From: Paludibacteraceae bacterium
GTDB lineage: Bacteria > Bacteroidota > Bacteroidia > Bacteroidales > Paludibacteraceae
DNA: 46,794 nt
Assembly (NCBI GenBank): GCA_017448345.1
Contig: JAFSLP010000048.1
Span: 1 to 46,794 of the forward strand
Reading direction: 5' to 3'
Positions 1-6,831 of the stretch are shown here, piece by piece. A model generated the notes under the pieces. The model worked only from the letters and a program-made list of their open reading frames with translations. It was not told the origin of the DNA and did no database searches. Numbering within the stretch: the stretch's first letter is position 1; the number at the start of each line of letters is the position of its first letter. Both the position numbers and the translations under genes were made by a program.

Positions 1-123
1 AATTGGTTGAACGAAAAAACGGATATTCAAAGAGCGCATAAAGTCCGATCATCGCAGGGACTTTGGCTGCATCTGATGGGGAAACTATCCATCGCGTTTG
101 TTTATCTTATTTTTAACTGCTGA
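1..123 (+). CDS. 3' end of an unidentified gene (partial)
   Basis: An open frame runs from the first base to a TGA at 121-123 (40 codons), ending in a hydrophobic stretch (KLSIAFVYLIFNC). A terminator-like hairpin follows at 157-178, as expected after a real gene. Forty open codons could occur by chance and no family is recognised, so this is a weak call. If real, it is the C-terminus of a protein with a terminal hydrophobic segment. Confidence 0.3.
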   Translation, partial: NWLNEKTDIQRAHKVRSSQGLWLHLMGKLSIAFVYLIFNC

Positions 124-152
124 TTCGCATTATTAATTATTACTTATTAATT

Positions 153-182
153 AAAAAAATCGCCCGGAAGGACGATTTTTTT
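153..182. terminator. Terminator-like hairpin with A/T tracts on both sides
   Basis: A nine-position stem (157-165 with 170-178) has one mismatch on the + strand that becomes a G-U pair on the minus strand. It is flanked by seven A's (153-159) and seven T's (176-182), so it could act in either direction. It sits between the partial gene at the left edge and the pepO promoter. Confidence 0.55.
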
Positions 183-190
183 ACTTTTTC

Positions 191-221
191 TTGCATATAT
201 CAGAAAAAAGCAGTAATTTTG
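191..221 (+). promoter_or_regulatory. Bacteroidetes-type promoter upstream of the M13 peptidase
   Basis: TTG at 191-193 (-33 region) and TAATTTTG at 214-221 (-7 box, consensus TAnnTTTG) are separated by exactly 20 bp. The block 190-226 matches the tRNA-Pro promoter block 8195-8231 at 34 of 37 positions. The start of transcription would be near 227, giving a leader of about 250 nt before the chosen pepO start. Confidence 0.7.
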
Positions 222-228
222 TACCCTG

Positions 229-251
229 AAAGTGTAGAAACCGTACACTTT
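229..251 (+). promoter_or_regulatory. Perfect 8-bp hairpin at the start of the pepO leader
   Basis: AAAGTGTA (229-236) pairs perfectly with TACACTTT (244-251) around a 7-nt loop. It lies at the predicted 5' end of the transcript from the 191-221 promoter. No T tract follows directly, so it looks more like a 5'-end stabilising or regulatory structure than a terminator. No known riboswitch was recognised in the rest of the leader. Confidence 0.4.
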
Positions 252-477
252 GTAAAAAATCAGTAAGGGTTCTTCGAAAAATTACTTTATTCTGATTTAG
301 AGGTTTGTCTTGAGTAGATTGATGACTTGCGTGATGGAGCAATGCGGGCATTGTGACGGAAAGAAAGTCAGCAATATACCAAGAAAAAGCCTAAAGCAGT
401 ATAAAAGTGCTATAATTTATTTATTAACTAACCGGGCTATACTAAAACGTGGAATTTTTAGAAGTGCCCTTAATCGT

Positions 478-2496
478 ATGAAAAAGATTTTATTTACGCT
501 TGCAGCAATCATGATGATGACAACAGCTTGCACCCACAAACAACAGACGACCGGTATCGACCTCGCCAACCTCGACACGACAGCGGTACCGCAGAATGAT
601 TTTTACCAGTTCGCATGCGGCGGCTGGATGGCAAACAACCCTCTGACTCCCGAATACAGCCGCTTCGGTTCGTTCGACAAACTGGGACTGAACAACCTTG
701 AGCAGGTCAACGGACTGATTCAGGACCTCGCCGCCAAGAAACACCAACAAGGCTCGGTGGCGCAGAAGATCGGCGACATGTACAACCTCGCCATGGACAC
801 CGCCCGCAGAGACAGCGAAGGTATTGCCTCCGTGCAGGAGACACTGAACGAAATCGCCGCTATCAGCAGCCGTGAGGAGCTCTCCGGAGTGCTCGGCGCT
901 GCCATGGATTTCCAACTCTGGGCGATGTACGTGGAGGCGGACGCCACCAACTCGACGATGAACATCCTCAATGAGTATCAGGCTGGATTCTCCTTGGGCG
1001 AGAAAGAGTACTATATTGATGAGGACGAACATACGCGTAACATACGCGCAGCATACGCGCAATATATAGAGAAACTGTTCGGGCTCTTCGGCTTCGGGGA
1101 CGGCGCTGCGCGTGCTGAGACCGTGCTGCGTCTGGAGACCCGTCTTGCCAAAGCAGCGTACTCGAACGTAGAACTGCGCAACCCTGTCAAGAACTATAAC
1201 AAGATGTCCGTGGCAGAACTGCAGGAACTCGTTCCGCAGGTGGACTGGAAAGTATATTTCGATGCCATCGGCATTGCTCCTGACAGTCTCTCCGTAGGTC
1301 AGATACCGCATCTGCAGGAAGCAGGACGGATGCTGGCAGAGGAGCCGTTGGAGGACCTCAAGACCCTCTTCACATGGCAGGTGCTGGATGGCGCCACCTC
1401 GTTCCTCACAAGCGAGATATACCAAGCCAGCTTCGATTTCTACGGCAAGGTGCTCTCCGGCCGCGAGGAACCGAGTCCGCTCTGGAAACGTGCCGTAGGT
1501 ACCGTCAACGGGACACTGGGCGAAGCTGTAGGACAGATGTACGTACAGAAATACTTCCCGGAGGAGAACAAAGAACGTATGCTGGCGCTGGTGCATAACC
1601 TGCAGAAAGCCCTTGGCATCCGTATTCAGAACCTCACATGGATGAGCGACGAGACCAAAGCCAAAGCACTGGAGAAACTGAACGCCATCACCATCAAGAT
1701 CGGTTATCCCGACACATGGCGCGACTACAGCAAACTGGACATCAACCCCAAGGATACCTATTATGCCAACATCCAGCGTGCCGCCAAGTTCGAGCAGGAC
1801 TACAGCCTCAGTTTCCTCGGCAAGCCCGTTGACAAGACCAAATGGTACATGACCCCGCAGACGGTGAACGCATACTACAACCCGTCCAGCAACGAGATAT
1901 GCTTCCCTGCCGGCATCCTGCAATACCCGTTCTTCGATATGAATGCGGATGACGCGTTCAACTACGGCGCTATCGGCGTGGTTATCGGGCATGAGATGAC
2001 CCACGGTTTTGACGACCAAGGCTGCCAGTTCGACAAGGACGGAAACATGGCTAACTGGTGGACGGCAGAGGACAAGGCGGCGTTCGACGCCCGCACCAAA
2101 GTGATGGAAGAGGCGTTCAACCGCATCGAGGTGGCTCCGGGCGTACATGCCAACGGCGCTTTCACCTTGGGTGAGAACATCGCCGACCATGGCGGTTTGC
2201 AGGTGGCATACCTCGCCTTCACGCTCAACGAGGAAGCCAAACCGGAGGCTGAGCGTCTGCAGACTCGCGACGGGTTCACTCCCGCACAGCGTTTCTTCCT
2301 CGCCTACGCCAATGTATGGGCAGGCAACATCCGTCCTGAGGAAATCCTCAACCGCACCAAGAGCGACCCTCACTCGCTGGGACGCTGGCGCGTGAACGGC
2401 GCACTGCCGCAGATTGGCGCATGGTATGAAGCATGGAACGTGACACCCGAATCGCCGATGTACATCGCTCCCGAAGAGCGCGTAAGTATCTGGTAA
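478..2496 (+). CDS. pepO: M13 family zinc endopeptidase (PepO/neprilysin-like), lipoprotein
   Basis: This 672-aa protein is a predicted envelope zinc endopeptidase of the neprilysin/PepO family, which cleaves oligopeptides. The zinc site HEMTH is at residues 505-509 inside VIGHEMTHGFDDQG; the third ligand and its partner are in ENIADHGG (E566, D570); the substrate-binding NAYYNP motif precedes them. Length is normal for M13. The frame is open upstream to an ATG at 310, but the ATG at 478 is preferred because it begins a lipoprotein signal (MKKILFTLAAIMMMTTAC, Cys18 as lipidation site). The protein should therefore be anchored to a membrane facing the periplasm or the surface. It is monocistronic, read from the promoter at 191-221 and ended by the hairpin at 2502-2524. 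Family assignment is firm; the natural substrate is unknown. Confidence 0.95.
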   Translation: MKKILFTLAAIMMMTTACTHKQQTTGIDLANLDTTAVPQNDFYQFACGGWMANNPLTPEYSRFGSFDKLGLNNLEQVNGLIQDLAAKKHQQGSVAQKIGDMYNLAMDTARRDSEGIASVQETLNEIAAISSREELSGVLGAAMDFQLWAMYVEADATNSTMNILNEYQAGFSLGEKEYYIDEDEHTRNIRAAYAQYIEKLFGLFGFGDGAARAETVLRLETRLAKAAYSNVELRNPVKNYNKMSVAELQELVPQVDWKVYFDAIGIAPDSLSVGQIPHLQEAGRMLAEEPLEDLKTLFTWQVLDGATSFLTSEIYQASFDFYGKVLSGREEPSPLWKRAVGTVNGTLGEAVGQMYVQKYFPEENKERMLALVHNLQKALGIRIQNLTWMSDETKAKALEKLNAITIKIGYPDTWRDYSKLDINPKDTYYANIQRAAKFEQDYSLSFLGKPVDKTKWYMTPQTVNAYYNPSSNEICFPAGILQYPFFDMNADDAFNYGAIGVVIGHEMTHGFDDQGCQFDKDGNMANWWTAEDKAAFDARTKVMEEAFNRIEVAPGVHANGAFTLGENIADHGGLQVAYLAFTLNEEAKPEAERLQTRDGFTPAQRFFLAYANVWAGNIRPEEILNRTKSDPHSLGRWRVNGALPQIGAWYEAWNVTPESPMYIAPEERVSIW

Positions 2497-2501
2497 CAAA
2501 A

Positions 2502-2530
2502 AACGACCTCAGTTTGAGGTCGTTTTTTTT
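2502..2530. terminator. Bidirectional terminator between pepO and the metallophosphoesterase
   Basis: A perfect 10-bp stem (2502-2511 with 2515-2524) has a 3-nt loop, six A's to the left and eight T's to the right, so both convergent genes can terminate here. The stem core AACGACCTC/GAGGTCGTT recurs in the terminator at 5535-5569. Confidence 0.85.
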
Positions 2531-2550
2531 ATGTTTTCGTAATCACGTAA

Positions 2551-5325
2551 TTACTTTACCAATCTGCCTGTCGCATCATATATCTTCTCTCCTACGAGGA
2601 AATATACCTTTCCGTCGCGGAGCACTTTCTGAATGTTGATATCCGAAGACTGAATGTCATCTATTGCCGTCGGCGACTCTGCGGCTGCTTTGAGGTCGGC
2701 GTATGCCTTCTCTGCGGCTTCGAGGGTGGAGATGTTGGCAACCAGTGCTTTCTGGTCGGCGGTCAAGGCATTGTAAGCTGCGCGGGCTGCGTCGATGAGC
2801 GCCTTCGATGCATCGGTATATTCAACGGTTCCGATAGCGTCTATCTTATCATCCACAGCCTTGGCTGCAGCTTCGTCAGCGGCAGCTTTCTCTGCGGCTG
2901 CTTTGAGGTCGGCGTATGCCTTCTCTGCCGCTTCGAGGGTGGAGAGGTTGGCAACCAGTGCTTTCTGGTCGGCAGTCAAGGCATTGTAAGCTGCACGGGC
3001 TGCGTCGATGAGAGCCTTCGAAGCATCGGTATATTCAACGGTTCCGATAGCATCTATCTTATCGTCAACAGCCTTGGCAGCGGCTTGGTCGGCGGCAGCT
3101 TTCTCTGCAGCTGCTTTGAGGTCGGCGTATGCCTTCTCTGCCGCTTCGAGGGTGGCGAGGTTGGCAACCAGTGCTTTCTGCTCGGCGGTCAGGGCATTGT
3201 AAGCACTGCGGGCAGCATCAATGAGCGCCTTCGAAGCATCGGTATAGGCAACCTTTCCGATAGCACCTATCTTATCATCCACAGCCTTGGCAGCGGCTTG
3301 GTCGGCGGCGGCTTTATCTGCTGCAGCTTTGAGGTCGGCGTATGCCTTCTCTGCGGCTTCGAGGGTGGCGAGTTTTGTTACCAGTGCTTTCTGGTCAGCT
3401 GTCAGGGCATTGTAAGCTGCGCGGGCTGCGTCAATGAGCGCCTTCGAAGCGTCAGTATAAGCAACCGTTCCGATAGCACTTATCTTATCGTCAACAGCCT
3501 TGGCAGCTGCTTGGTCAGCGGCGGCTTTCTCAGCAGCAGCTTTGAGGTCGGCATACGCTTTCTCCGCCGCTTCGAGGGTGGAGAGCTTTGTAACCAGTGC
3601 TTTCTGCTCGGCTGTCAGGGCATTGTAAGCACTGCGGGCTGCATCGATGAGAGCCTTCGAAGCATCAGTATAGGCAACCGTTCCGATAGCACTTATCTTA
3701 TCGTCCGCAGCCTTGGCTGCTGCTTGGTCGGCGGCGGCTTTCTCTGCAGCAGCTTTGAGGTCGGCATATGCTTTCTCCGCCGCTTCGAGGGTGGCGAGTT
3801 TAGTAACCAGTGCTTTCTGGTCAGCTGTCAGGGCATTGTAAGCTGCGCGGGCTGCGTCAATGAGCGCCTTCGAAGCGTCAGTATAGGCTACCGTGCCGAT
3901 AGCACTTATCTTATCGTCCACCGCTTTGGCGACGATAGAGGGATCCAGTTTTCCTATTAGCAGTTCCAAGTCATCGGTAACATCTGCATGGGCGGTTGAG
4001 CGTAAGGTCTTATCTTCTACGAGGGATTGAATAGGTTCTTCTGCGTCCGCTTGGAGTTCATTTTCATACAGCTCCTCTGCTAAATCTTTCATCAGCACCA
4101 CCTCTGTCAACAAACCTATCACACCTTCTCTCATCGCATCAGCGAGTTCTTTACCTTTCTCCGGATGTCTTGACTCACTTGCCTCAGAATAGAAGAGATA
4201 CAGATTGATAGCGGGTTCGCCCACCCATTTCTTGGTGACATCAGCTTGTTCTTCGTCGGTCGAAGGCAAAGTCGATTTTATAAATGCCGCCATAAACGGA
4301 TCAAGAGCAGGAGCGATTTTTTCATCCCATTTATCAAAAATCTTCTTCCATAATCTGCGCGAGAGAGTAGGAATCAGATTGGTGGTGTGCTCTCTCATCC
4401 ATTCGCGGCTGTATTCATTGAAATCACCGTCAATGCCGGGTAACGAAGTGATATACTCGGTCGTCACACTGATGGACTTGCGGTCTTTGGCAAGCGTCAG
4501 CCAGCGATACGGACACGGATAGGTGATTGGCGAACCGGTAGTAATCTCTACAAGGCTGTCTTGCGTCAGCCCGGTGGTGTCGCGGAAGGTAGTGATACCG
4601 TTTACGTGGAAGTGCCCGGTAAGTACGAGATGTACACCATGATGCATCAGCAGGTCACGCAACTCATCCGGTTTCTCAAAACGGCTGGCAGGCTCGATGG
4701 AAGCAAGTCCGTCAAAATGCTCCAAGATCTGCCAGTGTGTCATAGCAATGATGGTGTTGCCCTTAGCTTTTGCAGCATCAGCCTGCTCTTCAATCCATGC
4801 AAGCGTAGCAGCGGATAACTTACCAATAGATGCCTTTCCGTCCGAACCATCTATACCGAGCACCGTCACACCGGGGAGGGGTTCTGATGCAAAAGAATGC
4901 GAACCGGCATCCTTCACTGCATTTTTGAACGTACCGGAATAGAGCGTCTCCCAGTTCGCACCGGGGATATCATGGTTTCCGGGAATAACCAAAGTAGGAA
5001 TACCGGCTGCTTCCAAACGGTGGATACCTGCCGATACGGTGTCGTGAGACGCCGCCTCGCCATCCTTGGTCAAGTCTCCGGGGATGAGCACCAGATCCGG
5101 TTTGTACTTCAAAGCGGTGTCTAACAATGCATGCCAAAGAGGTTCACTCAACTCCAACATCTTACGTTGGGTCTTCATGTATGTGTCAAAATCGGCTTGC
5201 TTGTCAATTTCCGTTTGCGGAATCACGTGCGGGTCTGCGATGACCATAATACGCTCTTGAGCAAAGCTCATCATAGGCAGCATCAGAGCTGCTAATGTCA
5301 AAAAGAAGATTTTTTTCATATTCAT
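2551..5325 (-). CDS. Secreted metallophosphoesterase with six helical repeats and a T9SS-like tail
   Basis: This 924-aa protein begins with a signal peptide (MNMKKIFFLTLAALMLPMMSFAQ). A calcineurin-like metallophosphoesterase domain follows: D-x-H at D31/H33, GDLTKDG at 83-89, GNHD at 116-119, then THWQ and GHFH. These are the metal-binding blocks of the family, and the order resembles cyclic-nucleotide phosphodiesterase CpdA-like enzymes; the actual substrate is unknown. After a linker (about 280-465) come six near-identical 71-residue Ala-rich repeats (about 467-882). The last residues (VLRDGKVYFLV...IYDATGRLVK) resemble the short T9SS sorting tail seen in other proteins of this window, so surface export is inferred. 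The start has two candidate Met codons (1 and 3). It is monocistronic, with a promoter at 5385-5416 and the shared terminator at 2502-2524. The repeats resemble helical repeats common in Gram-positive surface proteins, a possible sign of domain transfer. Confidence 0.88.
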   Translation of the reverse strand: MNMKKIFFLTLAALMLPMMSFAQERIMVIADPHVIPQTEIDKQADFDTYMKTQRKMLELSEPLWHALLDTALKYKPDLVLIPGDLTKDGEAASHDTVSAGIHRLEAAGIPTLVIPGNHDIPGANWETLYSGTFKNAVKDAGSHSFASEPLPGVTVLGIDGSDGKASIGKLSAATLAWIEEQADAAKAKGNTIIAMTHWQILEHFDGLASIEPASRFEKPDELRDLLMHHGVHLVLTGHFHVNGITTFRDTTGLTQDSLVEITTGSPITYPCPYRWLTLAKDRKSISVTTEYITSLPGIDGDFNEYSREWMREHTTNLIPTLSRRLWKKIFDKWDEKIAPALDPFMAAFIKSTLPSTDEEQADVTKKWVGEPAINLYLFYSEASESRHPEKGKELADAMREGVIGLLTEVVLMKDLAEELYENELQADAEEPIQSLVEDKTLRSTAHADVTDDLELLIGKLDPSIVAKAVDDKISAIGTVAYTDASKALIDAARAAYNALTADQKALVTKLATLEAAEKAYADLKAAAEKAAADQAAAKAADDKISAIGTVAYTDASKALIDAARSAYNALTAEQKALVTKLSTLEAAEKAYADLKAAAEKAAADQAAAKAVDDKISAIGTVAYTDASKALIDAARAAYNALTADQKALVTKLATLEAAEKAYADLKAAADKAAADQAAAKAVDDKIGAIGKVAYTDASKALIDAARSAYNALTAEQKALVANLATLEAAEKAYADLKAAAEKAAADQAAAKAVDDKIDAIGTVEYTDASKALIDAARAAYNALTADQKALVANLSTLEAAEKAYADLKAAAEKAAADEAAAKAVDDKIDAIGTVEYTDASKALIDAARAAYNALTADQKALVANISTLEAAEKAYADLKAAAESPTAIDDIQSSDINIQKVLRDGKVYFLVGEKIYDATGRLVK
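2680..3930 (-). repeat. Six tandem 213-bp repeats inside the metallophosphoesterase gene
   Basis: The period is exactly 213 bp (71 codons); for example the GCAACCAGTG block recurs at 2738 and 2951. Each unit encodes AVDDKI-AIG-V-YTDASKALI followed by a helix-rich ALTADQKALV...LEAAEKAYADLK stretch. Units differ by a few substitutions (SAIGTVAY x3, GAIGKVAY, DAIGTVEY x2). The first and last pairs are most alike, consistent with recent unequal recombination. Boundaries are approximate. Confidence 0.9.
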
Positions 5326-5347
5326 AACTGTTTTGGTTATTTTTTAA

Positions 5348-5367
5348 CGCGCCGCTTTACAGGCGCG
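5348..5367 (-). promoter_or_regulatory. Hairpin in the 5' leader of the metallophosphoesterase gene
   Basis: CGCGCC (5348-5353) pairs with GGCGCG (5362-5367) around an 8-nt loop, between the predicted promoter and the ATG. It is short but GC-rich in an AT-rich leader. Function unknown. Confidence 0.35.
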
Positions 5368-5384
5368 CTTTACTAAAATCGCCA

Positions 5385-5416
5385 CAAAGATACGACTTTT
5401 TTTTTAATCATGCAAA
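5385..5416 (-). promoter_or_regulatory. Bacteroidetes-type promoter of the metallophosphoesterase gene
   Basis: On the minus strand TTTG (5413-5416) and TATCTTTG (5385-5392) are 20 bp apart, matching the -33/-7 consensus. The leader to the ATG at 5325 is about 55 nt. Confidence 0.75.
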
Positions 5417-5534
5417 TATATTTGTATTTTTACGCGAAATTCTTGCGTATTTGATATATGCAATTGAATCTTTCCGAATTACGGACAATATCTACACCTT
5501 ATATATTACGCGCGCGAAAATGCAACTTCAGAAC

Positions 5535-5569
5535 CAAAAAACGACCTCAATATGGAGGTCGTTTTTTTT
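5535..5569. terminator. Terminator downstream of the greA-HIT operon
   Basis: ACGACCTC (5541-5548) pairs with GAGGTCGT (5555-5562) around a 6-nt loop, extended by A/T pairs. Six A's and eight T's flank it, so it can work for the minus-strand operon ending at 5617. The stem is almost the same as that at 2502-2524. Confidence 0.8.
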
Positions 5570-5574
5570 GTTCT

Positions 5575-5606
5575 CGTGATAACGTAATCACGTAATCACG
5601 AATTCA
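5575..5606. repeat. Four 8-bp tandem units (CGTAATCA type)
   Basis: Four consecutive octamers: CGTGATAA, CGTAATCA, CGTAATCA, CGAATTCA. They lie between the HIT gene stop and its terminator. Two further units of the same octamer follow the 2502 terminator (2538-2553). Confidence 0.6.
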
Positions 5607-5616
5607 CATCACTATA

Positions 5617-6024
5617 TCAGTTCTTCTCAACCGCCTCGGCTATCGAGTTGGCGATGAAAGCCATCTCCTCTGCCGGCAGAGACAGTTTGGGGTTGGTCCA
5701 GAGCATGTCTTTCTCGGAGTTCATCGGCACCAGATGCACATGCACATGGTTCACCTCCATGCCCAGAACTGCCACACCTACCCGCTTGCAGCCTGTTGCG
5801 GCTTTGATTCCTTTTGCCACCCGCTGGGCGAAAAGCATGAGACTGGTCAGCTGCTCCTCCGTGAGGTCGAAGATATAATCCGCCTCCGGCTCAGCCAGCT
5901 TGGGAACCACCAGCGTATGACCCTTCACCAAGGGATTGATATCCAAAAACGCGTAGTTCTTGTCATCCTCGGCTACTTTATAACTGGGTATCTCGCCTTT
6001 GATAATACGTGTAAACAAAGTCAT
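5617..6024 (-). CDS. HIT family nucleotide hydrolase
   Basis: This 135-aa protein has the histidine-triad motif HVHVHLVPM near residue 94, where the central His is the catalytic nucleophile of HIT hydrolases. The N-terminal stretch TLFTRIIKGEIPSYKV and DINPLVKGHTLVVPK are typical of the HINT/HIT branch, which hydrolyses nucleoside phosphoramidates and related dinucleotides in the cytoplasm. Length is normal for the family. It follows greA on the same strand with a 34-bp gap and precedes a terminator, so it is the last gene of a small ORF-greA-HIT operon. A cytosolic housekeeping role is likely; the exact substrate cannot be read from sequence. Confidence 0.93.
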   Translation of the reverse strand: MTLFTRIIKGEIPSYKVAEDDKNYAFLDINPLVKGHTLVVPKLAEPEADYIFDLTEEQLTSLMLFAQRVAKGIKAATGCKRVGVAVLGMEVNHVHVHLVPMNSEKDMLWTNPKLSLPAEEMAFIANSIAEAVEKN

Positions 6025-6027
6025 GAC

Positions 6028-6062
6028 ATTTACGATTTAGTCGTTTACAATGTACGATTTAG
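6028..6062. repeat. Degenerate heptanucleotide tract between greA and the HIT gene
   Basis: The greA-HIT gap consists of degenerate copies of a 7-bp unit of the ATTTACG type (TTTACGA, TTTAGTC, GTTTACA and so on) and runs into the greA stop codon. The 7-bp period matches the tracts inside tsaB. Confidence 0.45.
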
Positions 6063-6529
6063 AGACTGATTTCGAGAATCTCGAACTCTACCAGTCCGGC
6101 TGGCACCTGCACTTGGGCTATCTCGCCTACTTTCTTGCCCATCAGTCCTTTGGCAATCGGAGTAGTGACAGAAATCTTGCCCTCCATGGAGTTCGCCTCG
6201 CCTTCCGTAACGAGTTGGTAGGTCTTCTCCATACCTGTGCTTTTCATGCGTACGCGCACTTTGGTCAGGATCTGCACCTCATCTGTCTTGATATCCGATG
6301 CATCCAACACGCGCGCATCTGCCAGTCTTGCCTTGATTTGCGCAATCTTTGTTTCCAGAGCACCCTGTTCTTCTTTTGCTGCGTCGTACTCCGCGTTCTC
6401 GCTCAGGTCACCCTTCTCGCGAGCCTCGGCTATAGCGGCAATGATACGCGGGCGCTCGACAGTCTCCAGCTGCTGGAGCTCCTCTTTCAGTTTTTTAAGA
6501 CCTTCTTCGGTCATGTACGTTACTGCCAT
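6059..6529 (-). CDS. greA: Transcription elongation factor GreA
   Basis: This 156-aa protein matches GreA in length and layout. An N-terminal coiled coil begins MAVTYMTEEGLKKLKEEL and contains ARERG-like AEAREKGDLSENAEYDAAKE, with the acidic tip residues that reach the RNA polymerase active site and stimulate cleavage of backtracked transcripts. The C-terminal FKBP-like domain contains SVTTPIAKGLMGKKVGE. The gene starts 23 bp after a 36-codon ORF and is followed by a HIT gene. The operon promoter is at 6772-6803, giving a leader of about 105 nt before the small ORF. Assignment is firm. Confidence 0.97.
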   Translation of the reverse strand: MAVTYMTEEGLKKLKEELQQLETVERPRIIAAIAEAREKGDLSENAEYDAAKEEQGALETKIAQIKARLADARVLDASDIKTDEVQILTKVRVRMKSTGMEKTYQLVTEGEANSMEGKISVTTPIAKGLMGKKVGEIAQVQVPAGLVEFEILEISL

Positions 6530-6552
6530 ATGATTTGTGTTTTAGATGATTT

Positions 6553-6660
6553 TCAATACTTGCGGTTGAGTATCTCGCTGGCAATAATAGCCTTGCGAAC
6601 CTCGTCCGCATCTGTCATATCCAATACCGGATTTGTGTTGTTTTTTGTTTCGTCTGCCAT
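6553..6660 (-). CDS. Small ORF (35 aa) upstream of greA
   Basis: A 36-codon frame begins ATG at 6658-6660 and stops at 6553-6555. The product starts MADETKNNTNPVLDMTDADE and ends VRKAIIASEILNRKY. It is hydrophilic, acidic at the N-terminus and ends in a basic helix-like segment. It is the first frame after the promoter at 6772-6803 and lies 23 bp before greA. The 'RKAIIASEILNRKY' ending looks like a constrained protein segment rather than random sequence, and I have an unverified impression that similar endings occur in Bacteroidales. Function unknown. Confidence 0.6.
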   Translation of the reverse strand: MADETKNNTNPVLDMTDADEVRKAIIASEILNRKY

Positions 6661-6697
6661 ATAAAAAATAAGGCATTATGCCTTCTTTTGTCTAAAA

Positions 6698-6727
6698 GTA
6701 ATAGGAAACTTCACAGCCTCCTATTAC
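6698..6727 (-). promoter_or_regulatory. Perfect 9-bp hairpin in the greA operon leader
   Basis: GTAATAGGA (6698-6706) pairs with TCCTATTAC (6719-6727) around a 12-nt loop, downstream of the promoter at 6772-6803 and 38 nt before the small ORF. A smaller palindrome (AAGGCA/TGCCTT, 6670-6684) follows. No T run follows the main stem, so it is not an ordinary terminator. Confidence 0.45.
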
Positions 6728-6771
6728 CAATTAAACCTAAACCTTAACTATGAAAATTTTTGTTTTCGATA

Positions 6772-6803
6772 CAAAAGTACTGCTTTTATTTCATATAGCC
6801 AAA
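6772..6803 (-). promoter_or_regulatory. Bacteroidetes-type promoter of the small ORF-greA-HIT operon
   Basis: Minus-strand TTTG (6800-6803) and TACTTTTG (6772-6779) are 20 bp apart, a full match to the -33/-7 consensus. It lies directly downstream of the miaB stop codon. Confidence 0.75.
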
Positions 6804-6831
6804 TTTTTTTGACAAAAAATGCATATTTTGT

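Noticed and set aside
310-477. In-frame N-terminal extension of pepO containing CGHC
   Set aside because: It would bury the lipoprotein signal that begins at 478; signal and lipobox decide the later start.
490-2499. A 669-codon open frame antisense to pepO
   Set aside because: It mirrors codon bias of the real M13 gene on the other strand, has no recognisable domain, and covers the catalytic gene exactly.
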